From a virus: a stretch of DNA of 64,000 nucleotides. The stretch lies in the IMG/VR virus record IMGVR_UViG_3300009183_000083, positions 1-64,000 of that record; one strand, given 5' to 3'. The notes beneath the pieces were generated by a model. It worked only from the letters and a program-made list of their open reading frames with translations. It did no database searches and was not told the DNA's origin. How positions within the stretch are numbered: the stretch's first letter is position 1; each line of letters begins with the position of its first letter. Shown here one piece after another: positions 23,132-33,576 of this stretch. The position numbers and the translations under genes were made by a program.

Positions 23132-23175
23132 GGAGTCCTTACGTGAATGCGTAGGGACTCCCTTTTGTCTTTTTA
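23132..23175 (+). terminator. intrinsic terminator
   Basis: GGAGTCC-T-TACG pairs with CGTA-G-GGACTCC around a six-base loop, followed by a CTTTTGTCTTTTT tract. Confidence 0.8.
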
Positions 23176-23186
23176 GTCAGGCTAAG
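23172..23186 (-). repeat. dispersed near-palindrome, variant TTTAGTCAGGCTAAG
   Basis: It overlaps the terminator T-tract and ends 2 nt before the ATG of the 447-aa gene. One mismatch in the right arm. Confidence 0.7.
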
Positions 23187-23188
23187 TT

Positions 23189-24532
23189 ATGCTTCTTACT
23201 GCAAATCTTGGAGACGCTAAAACCTTCAGCATCCCGCTGAGGTGGGGCAATCGTCAATTTATCCCAGGAGCAGAATGGAACTTAACATTCACAGCCAAAA
23301 GCCAACCAGCCACTCAGCTGGATAGTGCTGCATCGCTTCAAAAACAATTGGGTTCTGAATTTTTTATTTTAAATGACAAAGCAAATATAAAACTTCTTCC
23401 TGCGGACACATTTGGAAGCTCTACAGTTACAGCGTTAAGCCCCGGCTTACTGTACTGGGACATCCAGGCTCAAAAGATACTGGATACTCTGGATATTAGG
23501 ACAGTTGCTGGAGGCACTCTTAACTTATTTAGAGACGTAACACGGGGAACGCCCACTTATGTTCCACCAAGTCCATCGTTTTCAAGTGTTATTCCAAAAT
23601 GGACATCAACATCCTCAGCATCTAAAGACGCATATTCTGCTCCATCTGTTGTTAATACGTCTGGGATTACAATTAGTTTGGTAGCATCAAATGGGAGCGG
23701 TGGCATTACCAATGCAAAGATTTCTCTTAATTCTGTAGAACTGGCAGGAACATATTCTTCTACAGGCGTTTGGCCTAATTTGTTTATTAACATTCCTTCG
23801 GCTGATCTTACGGGACTTTCCGCTAGTTATGTAGCAAGCGTGGCAGTTAGAGTTGCTGGAACTTTCAACTCGTTAACTTTCAACATTGCAAATGCAGGCA
23901 CTCTTACAAATGTTCAGCCCGTAGCTTTTGTCGCTAGTTTGTATGCATCTTACGCACAGCAGTCGCTTCCATTCTACACAACAACAGCAACAGTAAATTA
24001 TAATTACTCTGTAACAAGTGGTGCAGCTACTCAGTACTTAGGAACAATTACTCCGACAACTAGCGCCACGTTGAATGCAACCGCAGCAAGCGGCGCGCTT
24101 ACTAATGTCCCAAATAAAACTCTTACGTTAGGTGGAAATATTACCGGAACTGGAACAAATGGAGCTGGTTCAACAACCGTCCCAATTATTGGAACAGTAA
24201 ACGCAGTGCCTGTTTACTTCCCGGCTTTTTATAAAATTACAACTACCAGTACTCCACCAACATGGACAACAGCTGATGTACAAACTGCGTCTAGTCCAGT
24301 GGGACTCACAATTACATATCCTCTTACTGCACCAAGTACAAATTATGGATGGTTGGCAACAAGAGTTTCAAAAGAATTGATTTCTATTGTAATTACTGGT
24401 ATTGGTGAGTTCCCTTTTGATCCTCCAGTAGTTAGCATTGTTACTATTTCTGGTGAAGACTTTAATCTTTATGGTTTTACTGGATTTGCTGATATTGCAG
24501 ACAACTCACCACTAAAGTTGAAATTTAATTAA
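23189..24532 (+). CDS. putative tail/baseplate or fibre-anchoring protein, 447 aa
   Basis: The N-terminal 100 residues (ANLGDAKTFSIPLRWGNRQF then WNLTFTAKS) resemble the N-terminal domain of phage baseplate upper/fibre-anchoring proteins. The rest is Ser/Thr/Ala/Gly-rich beta sequence, like Ig-type fibre domains. It opens the fibre cluster. Assignment is from pattern only. Confidence 0.55.
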   Translation: MLLTANLGDAKTFSIPLRWGNRQFIPGAEWNLTFTAKSQPATQLDSAASLQKQLGSEFFILNDKANIKLLPADTFGSSTVTALSPGLLYWDIQAQKILDTLDIRTVAGGTLNLFRDVTRGTPTYVPPSPSFSSVIPKWTSTSSASKDAYSAPSVVNTSGITISLVASNGSGGITNAKISLNSVELAGTYSSTGVWPNLFINIPSADLTGLSASYVASVAVRVAGTFNSLTFNIANAGTLTNVQPVAFVASLYASYAQQSLPFYTTTATVNYNYSVTSGAATQYLGTITPTTSATLNATAASGALTNVPNKTLTLGGNITGTGTNGAGSTTVPIIGTVNAVPVYFPAFYKITTTSTPPTWTTADVQTASSPVGLTITYPLTAPSTNYGWLATRVSKELISIVITGIGEFPFDPPVVSIVTISGEDFNLYGFTGFADIADNSPLKLKFN

Positions 24533-24540
24533 ATTTAACT

Positions 24541-26370
24541 ATGCCGTCATACATTACATTACCATTAACGTTAGGAATTAAAAACGTTGCAGAGCCAGAT
24601 GTGACAAGTGCCGTCACCACAAAAGGATATGTAGACGCTCGTATTTCATCTGCCTCGGCCACCGCCCCTACTTCTCCAGTGACTGGCACTTTGTGGGTGG
24701 ATACGTCAACTTACGTACTAAAAGTTTATTCTGATAATCTTTGGAGGACAGTCTCCGGTGGAGTGGCAAGTACTTCGCCAACAATTAACAGCGGTTCGTT
24801 ATCTGGCCCTTTAACCAGCACATCTGGCACAGCGTCACCCCCAGTAACCTTCTCAGTTGCTGGTACAAATTTGACAGCGGGCATTCTAGTGACAGCGCCT
24901 CAATACTTTGAGGTTTCCCTAACGTCTGGAGGTACTTACTCAAACCCCATTACTGTAGGTGCAGCAGGAACGATTGCAGCTACCACTGTTTATGTGCGCC
25001 TTACCGCTTCTGCTCCAATTAACACTTACAACTCTCAGAACATTGTTCTCACGAGTGCTGCAGCAACCACCGCAAATGTAACCACTGCCGCAACTGGAAA
25101 CAGTGTCACTGCTGTAAGCACAACGCCTACAATCACTGGAGGTGCCATATCTGGTGCGTTAACCACTACTTTTGGCACAGCGTCAAGCTCTGCAAGCTTT
25201 ACGGTTTCTGGTGTTAATATGACAACTGGAATTACAGTAACTCCTCCTACTAGCTTTGAAGTTTCTTTAACATCTGGAGGTACTTACTTAGCGGCTGTCA
25301 CAGTAACAGGAACAGGAACAATTTCCTCTACTACTGTTTATGTACGACTTAAATCAACTGCTGCTGTAGGAAATTACAATGCCCAAAACATTGCCCTTAC
25401 AAGTGCTAGCGCAGCATTGGTGAATGTGACTACATTATCATCTGGAAACAGTGTCAATTCTGTTGCAACCACCAGTGACTTTACCTACACGTCAACTGCA
25501 AGTGCTGTTACGATTACAGGATACACTGGAACTGGAGGTGCTATTACAATCCCAAGTACCATTGGTAGTCTTCCAGTAACAAATATAGCAAGCCAAGCAT
25601 TTTATGGTAATACAAATTTTACTAACGTGACAATTCCTGCTAGTGTAACTACTATCGGAAGTCAAGCATTTGGCGTTTGCAGCAATCTTGTTGCTTTAAT
25701 AGTAGATGGATCAAATCCAAACTACAGCAGTACCAACGGAGTATTGTTCAATAAGAACCAAACAAGTCTGATTCAATATCCTGGAGGCAAGACGGGTATT
25801 TACACAATATTAAACACTATTACAAGCATTACTGAGTATGCGTTCTACAACTGCTCAAATTTAACAGGTGTAACAATTCCAAGTAGCGTAACAGCGATAG
25901 GTGCCTTTGGATTTTCAGGTTGCTCTGGTTTAACAGCTCTAACTATCCCTAGTCTGATAACATCTATTAACTACTGGGCATTCTCATACTGTACTGGATT
26001 ACAAACTTTAACTATTCCAAATACAGTAACGTCTATTTTAGACAATGCATTTGTAGGCTGCACAGGATTAACTAATGTAACGGTGTCCTCTAATTTAACC
26101 AGTTTAGGAGCTTCAGTCTTTAATTCTTGCAGTTTGTTGACTAGCGTTTCTTTCCTTGGGAATGCTCCAACTGTGTCTGGATCATGGAGTAATATGACAG
26201 GCACCGTTTATCACTTGTCTGCGGCTACAGGTTGGGGAACAACTTTTGCAGGAAGACCTGTAGCAATAAGTGACACTACAATAGTTGACAGAGGGTACAC
26301 AACTCCAACTTCTAATGGCGCTGATTATTACATGGCTAATGCCACTGACTACTACTTACAACCTAACTAA
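24541..26370 (+). CDS. tail fibre with Ig-like repeats and BspA-type leucine-rich repeats, 609 aa
   Basis: Residues 1-70 look like a fibre attachment region. Residues about 78-190 and 195-305 are two copies of an Ig-like module (TPTITGGAISGALTTTFGTA then SFEVSLTSGGTY). Residues about 310-555 are BspA-type LRRs, with phrases such as LTGVTIPSSVTAIGAFGFSG and CTGLTNVTVSSNLTSLGA. The end (NMTGTVYHLSAATGWGTTFA) matches a closing phrase common in Verrucomicrobia surface proteins. It likely binds a host surface structure. The domain set appears acquired from a host-like bacterium. Confidence 0.8.
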   Translation: MPSYITLPLTLGIKNVAEPDVTSAVTTKGYVDARISSASATAPTSPVTGTLWVDTSTYVLKVYSDNLWRTVSGGVASTSPTINSGSLSGPLTSTSGTASPPVTFSVAGTNLTAGILVTAPQYFEVSLTSGGTYSNPITVGAAGTIAATTVYVRLTASAPINTYNSQNIVLTSAAATTANVTTAATGNSVTAVSTTPTITGGAISGALTTTFGTASSSASFTVSGVNMTTGITVTPPTSFEVSLTSGGTYLAAVTVTGTGTISSTTVYVRLKSTAAVGNYNAQNIALTSASAALVNVTTLSSGNSVNSVATTSDFTYTSTASAVTITGYTGTGGAITIPSTIGSLPVTNIASQAFYGNTNFTNVTIPASVTTIGSQAFGVCSNLVALIVDGSNPNYSSTNGVLFNKNQTSLIQYPGGKTGIYTILNTITSITEYAFYNCSNLTGVTIPSSVTAIGAFGFSGCSGLTALTIPSLITSINYWAFSYCTGLQTLTIPNTVTSILDNAFVGCTGLTNVTVSSNLTSLGASVFNSCSLLTSVSFLGNAPTVSGSWSNMTGTVYHLSAATGWGTTFAGRPVAISDTTIVDRGYTTPTSNGADYYMANATDYYLQPN

Positions 26371-26378
26371 ATAAAATC

Positions 26379-29300
26379 ATGGCTAACATAACAGTAAAAA
26401 CATTAGTTGACAAATTATTAACTTCGGACGCAACAGCTTCTGGTAGCATACAAGATCATAAAACAGCACTTACAAACTTAGGTGCTGTTGTTACGGGTGG
26501 TGCAGCAACTGGATTAAATATGTCCACTGCTAAAATTCTTGGGCGTACCACCGCAACCACAGGTGCAGTTGAAGAGATTACAGTAGGCTCAGGACTTAGC
26601 TTGACTGGTGGCATTCTTGACAAGGGAGCCACAACTGTAGTTGGACCCACTACCGCAGACGACAACGCTATTGCACGTTTTGATACGGGTACTGGCAAAT
26701 TGATTCAAAACAGCTTAGTCACAGTGTCTGACGCAGGCGCAATTACAACACCACAAAGCACGGCTAGCGTGATTCCGTTTTATTATGCTGATTTAGCAAG
26801 TTTCCCAGCAGCAACTGCAGCAAACCATGGAGCTATTGGACACGCTCACCTTGAAAACGCAATGTACTATTCTCATAACAGTACTTGGGTTAAAATGCTT
26901 GATACTGGCACAGCAGTTACAATAGCTCAGGGCGGCACAAATGCAACTACTGAATTAAATGCGCGTAAAAACATTTTGCCATCATTCACTAGCGCTGGTA
27001 ATGCGGGAAAAGTTTTAGCGGTTAAATCAGATTTGTCAGATGTTGAATTTGTTGCACCAACAACTGGACTCCCAGCCGATGGCACTGTTGCTACTTTGCG
27101 TGCTGCTAAAGCAAGTGGTTTTAATTCTGAAGCATCTACGCCATCGCGTATGTGGAGACTTAAAATGAAACTGCAAAGAGATCGCATGACTGCTGGTGGA
27201 TATGTTATTGGTGAGAAATTTAGATCAATTGTTTTAGGAGATTCAGTGTCATGTAGTATAGCCAATCAATCAACAGGATTCTTTGGATATGGAGGCGTTG
27301 ATCTTAATATTCAAGGTTGGACTAGGACAGGTGCTAATGCTGGAGCTACTACAGAGGCAAATTGGACTAGCGGGTCTCTTTCTCTTTATGATGAATGGAC
27401 TAAAACTCCAGGGGGATATGTAGCATATATTGATGCAAATTATACTAATGGTAGTACTCTTACGCTTTCCAACCTCACTGCTCCAGGAGGACAAGTTTAT
27501 GTTCAATTTCTTTCTGGCACCGCCGATACTGGATATGGTACATTTAAATTAGAATATCAAACAAATAATTTTGGCGTCCAAGGAGCTTGGACTCCTGTAA
27601 CTAGCAATGCAGTTGTGTCTTCAGGAGTAACTCAATCTGGGGGAGTAGTTAATACAGACAATGCAGGAACTCAAACATTTTCTCAAGCAATCTTTAATCT
27701 TCCGCAAATAGATAGATATAATTATCGAATTGTTGCAGTAACTGGCCGTTCAAGAATTTGCAATGTATTTTTAAATGCAGGAGGGCTTGTAAATACAATT
27801 ACTAATGTAAATCCATTAGCAAAGTCAGGAGCTATTGCTATTAATTATTCTCAAGGAGGGAAATCTCTTTCAAACGCTTTTCGGCTTATTCCTCAATCGG
27901 TATTAACTTCAGCATTTGGATTTGGTGATCCACATGTTATTATATATAAATCTCAAAATGGATGGGATCTTGCTAGTTATCAATCATATTGGACAACATT
28001 TGCAGGCAGAGTAATGACAGCCGCGCCAAAAGCGTTGTTTATTGTTTGCGGTAGCCATCCACAAGGTAATCTTGTTTCCCCAGGAGTTTATACATCTAAT
28101 ACTAATTTAGATCCTGACCAAATAGCTGTTGATGATTATTTAAGAAAATGGTGTGTTAATACTGAAGGGGCAATTTTTATTGATGTACGTCAAAGTTTTC
28201 CCGAATGGAAAGCTGCCTATGATGGTGACACAACTCTTGCTGAAGATTTATGGACAGCGGGGAGTAATGGCGTTCATATTTATAATGGATCTATTGCAAG
28301 TCCTGCTGGTGGTGAAGAATATGTTCGATCGCTTGTATGGAGCGCTATCTACCCTATTATCCAATCTAATTCAATTGAATCTAATCCAAATGGTACTCAA
28401 AGGATTTTACCTTTTGTTCCGACAGAGATTCGTCTTTTTGATGGTGCTATAGATTTTAATGCTCCAAACCGGGCTGGAAAATTAGATATTATTGTACCTC
28501 CACGATATCCAGGAGAGCTAATGATTCGAGACTTTTCGGAAATTAATTATGGGGGTCCTTCTGGAATCAAAAAACTTTCTAATGATTCAGCGTCAAAAAA
28601 TTCATTAGTACTTGTTAACAACAATAGCGATGCTGTTACATTTACTAATCATTCTCTTGGCGCATCACTTGGAGCTGCTTTTGGAATCACATCTTCTTCA
28701 AGTACGAATCTTGTTCGTTCCACTGGTGGATTTAGGTTCTTACAACCAAGTCAGGTTTACGGTGCTAATGAAGGGATGGTAATTGAATCGCGAGACACAT
28801 GTTATATTACTCAACGTTTTTTTGGCATTGATATTTTAGGCAATGACACAACAAAAGCCAATCCATTGTGGTCATATTATCAAGATGGTCGCATTGAATA
28901 TGAGGGTCAAATTTATGATGCAACAAACGGTTCGTCTGGCGCAAAAACTGTATTTACGCATGATGAGCCAGCAACAATAAAATGTGGAGGATCAGGATAT
29001 ACTACCGCACCAACTGTAGTTATTGGAACTCCATGGTCAGCTAATGCAACTTATGAAAAAAACCAAAGTATTGTAAATGGTTCACTTCATTATCGAGTTG
29101 TGGTTCCAGGCACTTCTGGAACAGTTGCGTTTAGCACACCTGTTATCGGTATTTCCTCAGCAGTGTATACTCCAAGTTCAACTACTATAGTAATTACAAC
29201 AAATGTTGCCCACACTCTTGCTTATAGTGCGGCTACTCCGATAACAATTATCGTTGCAGGTCTTGATTACGATACTAATTATCCAAATCCTAATGGTACT

Positions 29301-29819
29301 TTTGTTATTACCGCAACAAGCACAAATACAATTTCTTATGCAGCATTAACAGCTTCGGGCAGTAATGTTTCTTGGATTGGCACTAATTCAGGACCAACAA
29401 TAAGTATTAAAGCTACAGGTGGCACCGCATTTTTTTCTGCTGCCGGGAATCTTGCAATCGGAACCGCAAATGTATCTGCTGGAGGTGCTGTTACTGGTTT
29501 TGCTATGTCTAACAATGGTACTGGATATAGGAATGTAACTCCACCAAAAATAACGCTTACTGGTGGTGGTGGTGGTAGCGGCGCATCCGCTGTGACCACA
29601 GCTGTAAGTGGAGCTGACAACGTAGCATCAATAACATTATCGGCAAGAATACACACACCAATAAATTCCAAGGCAGGTGACGGAGTAAATTCTCGCGTTA
29701 TTGGTGTAATACCAAGTTATTTAAATGACGCTAATATAACCAGTGCAACTTTAGGTGTTAGCGTAGGAGATGTGTACTATGATGAATCACTTCAGAAAGT
29801 AAGAGTTCGGATAAGTTGA
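26379..29819 (+). CDS. tail spike/fibre with SGNH-hydrolase-like domain, 1146 aa
   Basis: The N-terminal fibre region starts MANITVKTLVDKLLTSD, followed by an SGNH-like domain: FRSIVLGDSVSC (GDS at about 287-289), DPHVIIYKSQNGWD and SNGVHIYN (His about 632). The aspartate usually found three residues before this His is replaced by Ser, so activity may be weaker or the pattern different. The C-terminal part has GGGGGSGASAV-type glycine-rich beta repeats and ends with VIGVIPSY and VYYDESLQKVRV. Such domains deacetylate surface glycans. A paralogue follows directly. Confidence 0.7.
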   Translation: MANITVKTLVDKLLTSDATASGSIQDHKTALTNLGAVVTGGAATGLNMSTAKILGRTTATTGAVEEITVGSGLSLTGGILDKGATTVVGPTTADDNAIARFDTGTGKLIQNSLVTVSDAGAITTPQSTASVIPFYYADLASFPAATAANHGAIGHAHLENAMYYSHNSTWVKMLDTGTAVTIAQGGTNATTELNARKNILPSFTSAGNAGKVLAVKSDLSDVEFVAPTTGLPADGTVATLRAAKASGFNSEASTPSRMWRLKMKLQRDRMTAGGYVIGEKFRSIVLGDSVSCSIANQSTGFFGYGGVDLNIQGWTRTGANAGATTEANWTSGSLSLYDEWTKTPGGYVAYIDANYTNGSTLTLSNLTAPGGQVYVQFLSGTADTGYGTFKLEYQTNNFGVQGAWTPVTSNAVVSSGVTQSGGVVNTDNAGTQTFSQAIFNLPQIDRYNYRIVAVTGRSRICNVFLNAGGLVNTITNVNPLAKSGAIAINYSQGGKSLSNAFRLIPQSVLTSAFGFGDPHVIIYKSQNGWDLASYQSYWTTFAGRVMTAAPKALFIVCGSHPQGNLVSPGVYTSNTNLDPDQIAVDDYLRKWCVNTEGAIFIDVRQSFPEWKAAYDGDTTLAEDLWTAGSNGVHIYNGSIASPAGGEEYVRSLVWSAIYPIIQSNSIESNPNGTQRILPFVPTEIRLFDGAIDFNAPNRAGKLDIIVPPRYPGELMIRDFSEINYGGPSGIKKLSNDSASKNSLVLVNNNSDAVTFTNHSLGASLGAAFGITSSSSTNLVRSTGGFRFLQPSQVYGANEGMVIESRDTCYITQRFFGIDILGNDTTKANPLWSYYQDGRIEYEGQIYDATNGSSGAKTVFTHDEPATIKCGGSGYTTAPTVVIGTPWSANATYEKNQSIVNGSLHYRVVVPGTSGTVAFSTPVIGISSAVYTPSSTTIVITTNVAHTLAYSAATPITIIVAGLDYDTNYPNPNGTFVITATSTNTISYAALTASGSNVSWIGTNSGPTISIKATGGTAFFSAAGNLAIGTANVSAGGAVTGFAMSNNGTGYRNVTPPKITLTGGGGGSGASAVTTAVSGADNVASITLSARIHTPINSKAGDGVNSRVIGVIPSYLNDANITSATLGVSVGDVYYDESLQKVRVRIS

Positions 29820-29849
29820 TGAATTCAAAACTTAAATTTTAATAATACC

Positions 29850-32800
29850 ATGGCTAACATAACAGTTACAACAGATATAGACAATCTGCTTAAGTCAACA
29901 TCAGCAGGGAGTGGGACTACAATAAAAAGCTATAAAGCAGCATTAACTGATTTAGGCGCGGCAACTATTACTTCTGGCACAATTGCGGCAAACATATCGG
30001 GCAATGCAGCAACAGCTTCAAGTTTAACTGGTGGAGTAATTGCTAACATTACAAATAACACTTTACCACTCGCTAAGATTTCTACTGCGAATGCACCTGA
30101 TAATTTTGTATTAACATCTCAAGGGCCAGATGTTCCACCAGCATGGGAAATAATTCCACCAACTGGTGGAGGATTGCTAGCAGACGGAACCCAAGCAACC
30201 TTACGCACCGCTCGCGTAAGCGGGTATAACCGTATTGTTAATCCTTCAATAGACGCTTGGCGCATTCAAAACAAGTTATTGTCACAAAAAAAGATAGGGG
30301 CTAACGCTAACTACGGCAGTCAAAAATTTAGAATTTCTGTTTTTGGGGATAGCGTAGCCGCTGACCCTGGATCATTTGCTCAAGGTTTCTTCGGCAAAGG
30401 TGGAATTGATGTTCATCCTACGCCCGGATTTTTCCTTGAACCTGGTCGAGGCCAATTTCTTTCTCTAGATACCACTTACGCTAACTGGACAACAGGTCAA
30501 TTTAACTTATATGACGTTTATGCTAGAACAACAACAGGACGTATTCATTATTTAGATCAAAGCATTACTAGCGGAAGAGAACTTTTTTACAGCAATGTCT
30601 TACAAGTTTTGTGTCATACATATGTTGTTCGTTATCTTTCTGGTCCAACAACTGGCGGGGGTACTGGTGATTTAAGTTACGGAAAATTCAAGCTGCAATA
30701 CAGAGTAAATCCTACTGATAGTTATACTGGGGTTAGCACTTCGTTTTCAGATTGTATTTTGACAACGACATCAACTGGAGGTGGAGTTGTGTCTGTTGCA
30801 CTTAGTGGCGCGACGGGTACAAATGCTTCTTTAATTAACAACGAGTTAATTGCTTTGCCTACAATTTCATTCTCAAGGCAATCTTACTCATACACAAGCG
30901 GAGCCAACGTTGTTACAATGTCGTATGCTCCTTCTAATGTGTGGCAAGTTTTTGTAAACGGATCACCGCACTTTACAGCATCATCAGTAGACTCAGTAAC
31001 TGGCTGGCCTACAGCATTTACAGCTGTTAGCGGATCAGGAGCCACAGGAACCTTAACAGCACAAACACCAAGCGTAAACACAAATAGCGGTGCAGCAGAA
31101 CGTGTTTCACAAGCTGTATTTTATTTGCCTAAAACCGATCGATATGAATTCAGATTGGTATGTACCTCTGGAAGAGTTAGAATAACACAAGCCATATTAA
31201 ATGATGGTGGTATGGCAATTAATGGTGCTTCAGAGTACAATGATAACGGATCAATATCATTCTATCACGCATTAAGTGGCAGAGCTTTAAATAATGCGTT
31301 TCAGTACATACCTCAAAGTGTTTTTAATGACGTTTTAGGTTTTGATGATCCGCACATTATTGTTTATAAAAATTTAAACAACTACGGGGTTAATGTGTAT
31401 CAAGAATTTTGGCCAGCATTTGCAGCTAGAATTATGTCTGCTGCCCCTAATGCGTTGTTTATTGTTTGCGGTTCACATACTGCTGGAGCAAGTAGTTATC
31501 ATTATGATGCAGGTAACCTTGATACTGATGATTATTTAGCAAATTGGTGTGCTAATAAACAAGGCGCTGTTTTTATTGACATTCGTCAAAACTACCCTTC
31601 GCATAATGGAACAATCTTGCTTAGTGGTGCAACGGGTACATATGCTAATTTAATTAACAATGATCTAGTTGCTAATGAGCTAACACTTGTAGGTGGAAAA
31701 CAGTCCTACTCATTTACCAACTCACTTGGTACTGTTACAATGCAGTGGAATGGAACAAACTGGGTAGTTGCTGTAGATGGAATAACTCAATTCACATCAA
31801 CTGCAATAAGCGGTGCTGGCTGGCCGCCTACGGGTAGTGGAGCAGTTGCAGGGACAGTGACTCGAAATGGTTCAAATGCTATTACGGCCATTGCTGTTGG
31901 TGACGGTGGTACTTTCTACTCTGTAGCCCCATCTGTAGTAATTACGGGTGGAGGAGGTAGTGGCGCAGCTGCTACTGCCGTTATTACAAATGGAGCTGTG
32001 ACTGGCGTTAATGTTACTTCTGGTGGTATTAATTACACTTCAACCCCAACAGTTGAGTTTTTAACATTTACACCTAGTAGTGGAGCAACTGGCACATTAG
32101 TATATTCTGATTATGGCAATTCTGTACGAGGTATTGATGACCTGTCCGCAGATGGAGTGCATATTGGCGGTATAGGTGCGGACTATGTCAATTCTCTTAT
32201 TTGGGAAAAAATTCGGCCAGCTTGCGAAGCATCAATAAATAGCGTTGAAAATTTAAACGTAGGAATTATTAAAGCTCCATTTGGGTTTAATCAAATAGAT
32301 CTTACTGTTAGGGACAACAGAACTTCAACATACAATAATCAAACAAATATTCTGTCAATTAAAACAGATCCGCAGTTTACATCAAAATTTGTTACTCGCC
32401 CAAGTAACGCTTACGCTACAGGAGGTGGATATACAGAAGGTGGTGGTTTTGAAGTTAGTCAAAACATAACTAATACTTATGACGCACCTGCAACCGCATT
32501 GACGTTAATCAGTGGTGGCGTAAACACAATGCGATTTGGTATATCAAAAAACCGAGGGTATTCTGGCGCAATTATTGGCAATCAATGTACGGCAGGTAGA
32601 TCAGCTTCTGGACTTAGAGTTTTGCAACCAACTCAAGTTTATGGAAATAACCCTCCTTCTATGGTAGTTGAAGGCATCGTAAATCTTCCTACAACAACAA
32701 GAATTTTTGGGATTGATGTAAATGCAACTAATCAGGCTGAAGGAATCCCTGTTTATTCATGGCACACAGACCACACGGAGTTCCACGGCGCACAAGGTAG

Positions 32801-33260
32801 TGGTGCAACTGCAACTGCGGTTCTTAGTGGCTCAACTGTAGGGTCTATTAACGTTACAAACAAAGGACACAGCTATCTTGTTGCTCCTATGATTGCCATT
32901 ACTGGGGGAGGTGGTACTAATGCGTCATACACAGCTACTGTTTCTGGAGGTAAAATTACTGGTTTTGTGATGGTCAATGCTGGTACTGGATACACCACTG
33001 CGCCAACAGTTGTGATTACTCCAGCATTGCCATCTGCCACAGACAACACTGCAATTAGCTTTACCACAGAAGCTCCTACAACAAATGTTGCTATACACAC
33101 TCCAATTTCCGCAACAGAAGGGTCTGGGGATTTGAAAAGAGTCATCGGAGTTATTCCAAGTTATGTTGACGCTAATACTGCCGCTAATGTTGCTGCTCTC
33201 GGTGTAGGTGAAGCGTACTACGATGAGGCAACTAAAAAAGTAAAAGTGAAATTACCATAA
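29850..33260 (+). CDS. tail spike/fibre, paralogue with intact SGNH-like motifs, 1136 aa
   Basis: It has the same design as the previous gene: MANITVTTDIDNLLKS at the start, FRISVFGDSVAAD (GDS about 167-169), DPHIIVYKNLNNYG and DLSADGVHIGG (Asp and His about 767-770), then glycine-rich repeats and the same C-terminal VIGVIPSY...YYDEATKKVKV. The SGNH region is interrupted by two related modules, each starting LSGATGT and containing a QSYS(Y/F)T...VTM core (about 315-405 and 585-670). This suggests domain insertion or duplication. Likely a receptor-binding glycan esterase. Confidence 0.7.
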   Translation: MANITVTTDIDNLLKSTSAGSGTTIKSYKAALTDLGAATITSGTIAANISGNAATASSLTGGVIANITNNTLPLAKISTANAPDNFVLTSQGPDVPPAWEIIPPTGGGLLADGTQATLRTARVSGYNRIVNPSIDAWRIQNKLLSQKKIGANANYGSQKFRISVFGDSVAADPGSFAQGFFGKGGIDVHPTPGFFLEPGRGQFLSLDTTYANWTTGQFNLYDVYARTTTGRIHYLDQSITSGRELFYSNVLQVLCHTYVVRYLSGPTTGGGTGDLSYGKFKLQYRVNPTDSYTGVSTSFSDCILTTTSTGGGVVSVALSGATGTNASLINNELIALPTISFSRQSYSYTSGANVVTMSYAPSNVWQVFVNGSPHFTASSVDSVTGWPTAFTAVSGSGATGTLTAQTPSVNTNSGAAERVSQAVFYLPKTDRYEFRLVCTSGRVRITQAILNDGGMAINGASEYNDNGSISFYHALSGRALNNAFQYIPQSVFNDVLGFDDPHIIVYKNLNNYGVNVYQEFWPAFAARIMSAAPNALFIVCGSHTAGASSYHYDAGNLDTDDYLANWCANKQGAVFIDIRQNYPSHNGTILLSGATGTYANLINNDLVANELTLVGGKQSYSFTNSLGTVTMQWNGTNWVVAVDGITQFTSTAISGAGWPPTGSGAVAGTVTRNGSNAITAIAVGDGGTFYSVAPSVVITGGGGSGAAATAVITNGAVTGVNVTSGGINYTSTPTVEFLTFTPSSGATGTLVYSDYGNSVRGIDDLSADGVHIGGIGADYVNSLIWEKIRPACEASINSVENLNVGIIKAPFGFNQIDLTVRDNRTSTYNNQTNILSIKTDPQFTSKFVTRPSNAYATGGGYTEGGGFEVSQNITNTYDAPATALTLISGGVNTMRFGISKNRGYSGAIIGNQCTAGRSASGLRVLQPTQVYGNNPPSMVVEGIVNLPTTTRIFGIDVNATNQAEGIPVYSWHTDHTEFHGAQGSGATATAVLSGSTVGSINVTNKGHSYLVAPMIAITGGGGTNASYTATVSGGKITGFVMVNAGTGYTTAPTVVITPALPSATDNTAISFTTEAPTTNVAIHTPISATEGSGDLKRVIGVIPSYVDANTAANVAALGVGEAYYDEATKKVKVKLP

Positions 33261-33261
33261 C

Positions 33262-33576
33262 ATGAAACTCCTAGCCTTAATCCTAACCTTAACTCTGCCG
33301 CTAGCCGCCGAACGTACAGTTACTTTCGCGTGGGACGCTAGCGCAGATGCAACGTCTTACACGCTCTACGTCAACGGTGCGGCGTTAGCCTCCACCTCGA
33401 ACACTGAGATCACCGTGCAGATCCCAGACGGCAAAACACTGGCAAACGTCACGGGCGTAAACCTCGCAGGGGAATCCGAGAAATCGGCGACGCTCGTCGT
33501 GCCGCCCGCACCGACCATACCAAAGAATTTTCGCATCAGCAAAATTGTCAGAACCACAACCGCTACCCCAAAATGA
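33262..33576 (+). CDS. secreted fibronectin type III-like protein, 104 aa
   Basis: A clear signal peptide (MKLLALILTLTLPLAAE) is followed by VTFAWDASADATSYTLYVNG, the opening of an FN3 domain. GC content and codon use are much higher than in the neighbours, suggesting recent acquisition. In Verrucomicrobia such one-domain secreted proteins are common. Its stop overlaps the next ATG (ATGA). The role at the start of the lysis cassette is unknown; it could act on the periplasm or envelope. Confidence 0.6.
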   Translation: MKLLALILTLTLPLAAERTVTFAWDASADATSYTLYVNGAALASTSNTEITVQIPDGKTLANVTGVNLAGESEKSATLVVPPAPTIPKNFRISKIVRTTTATPK

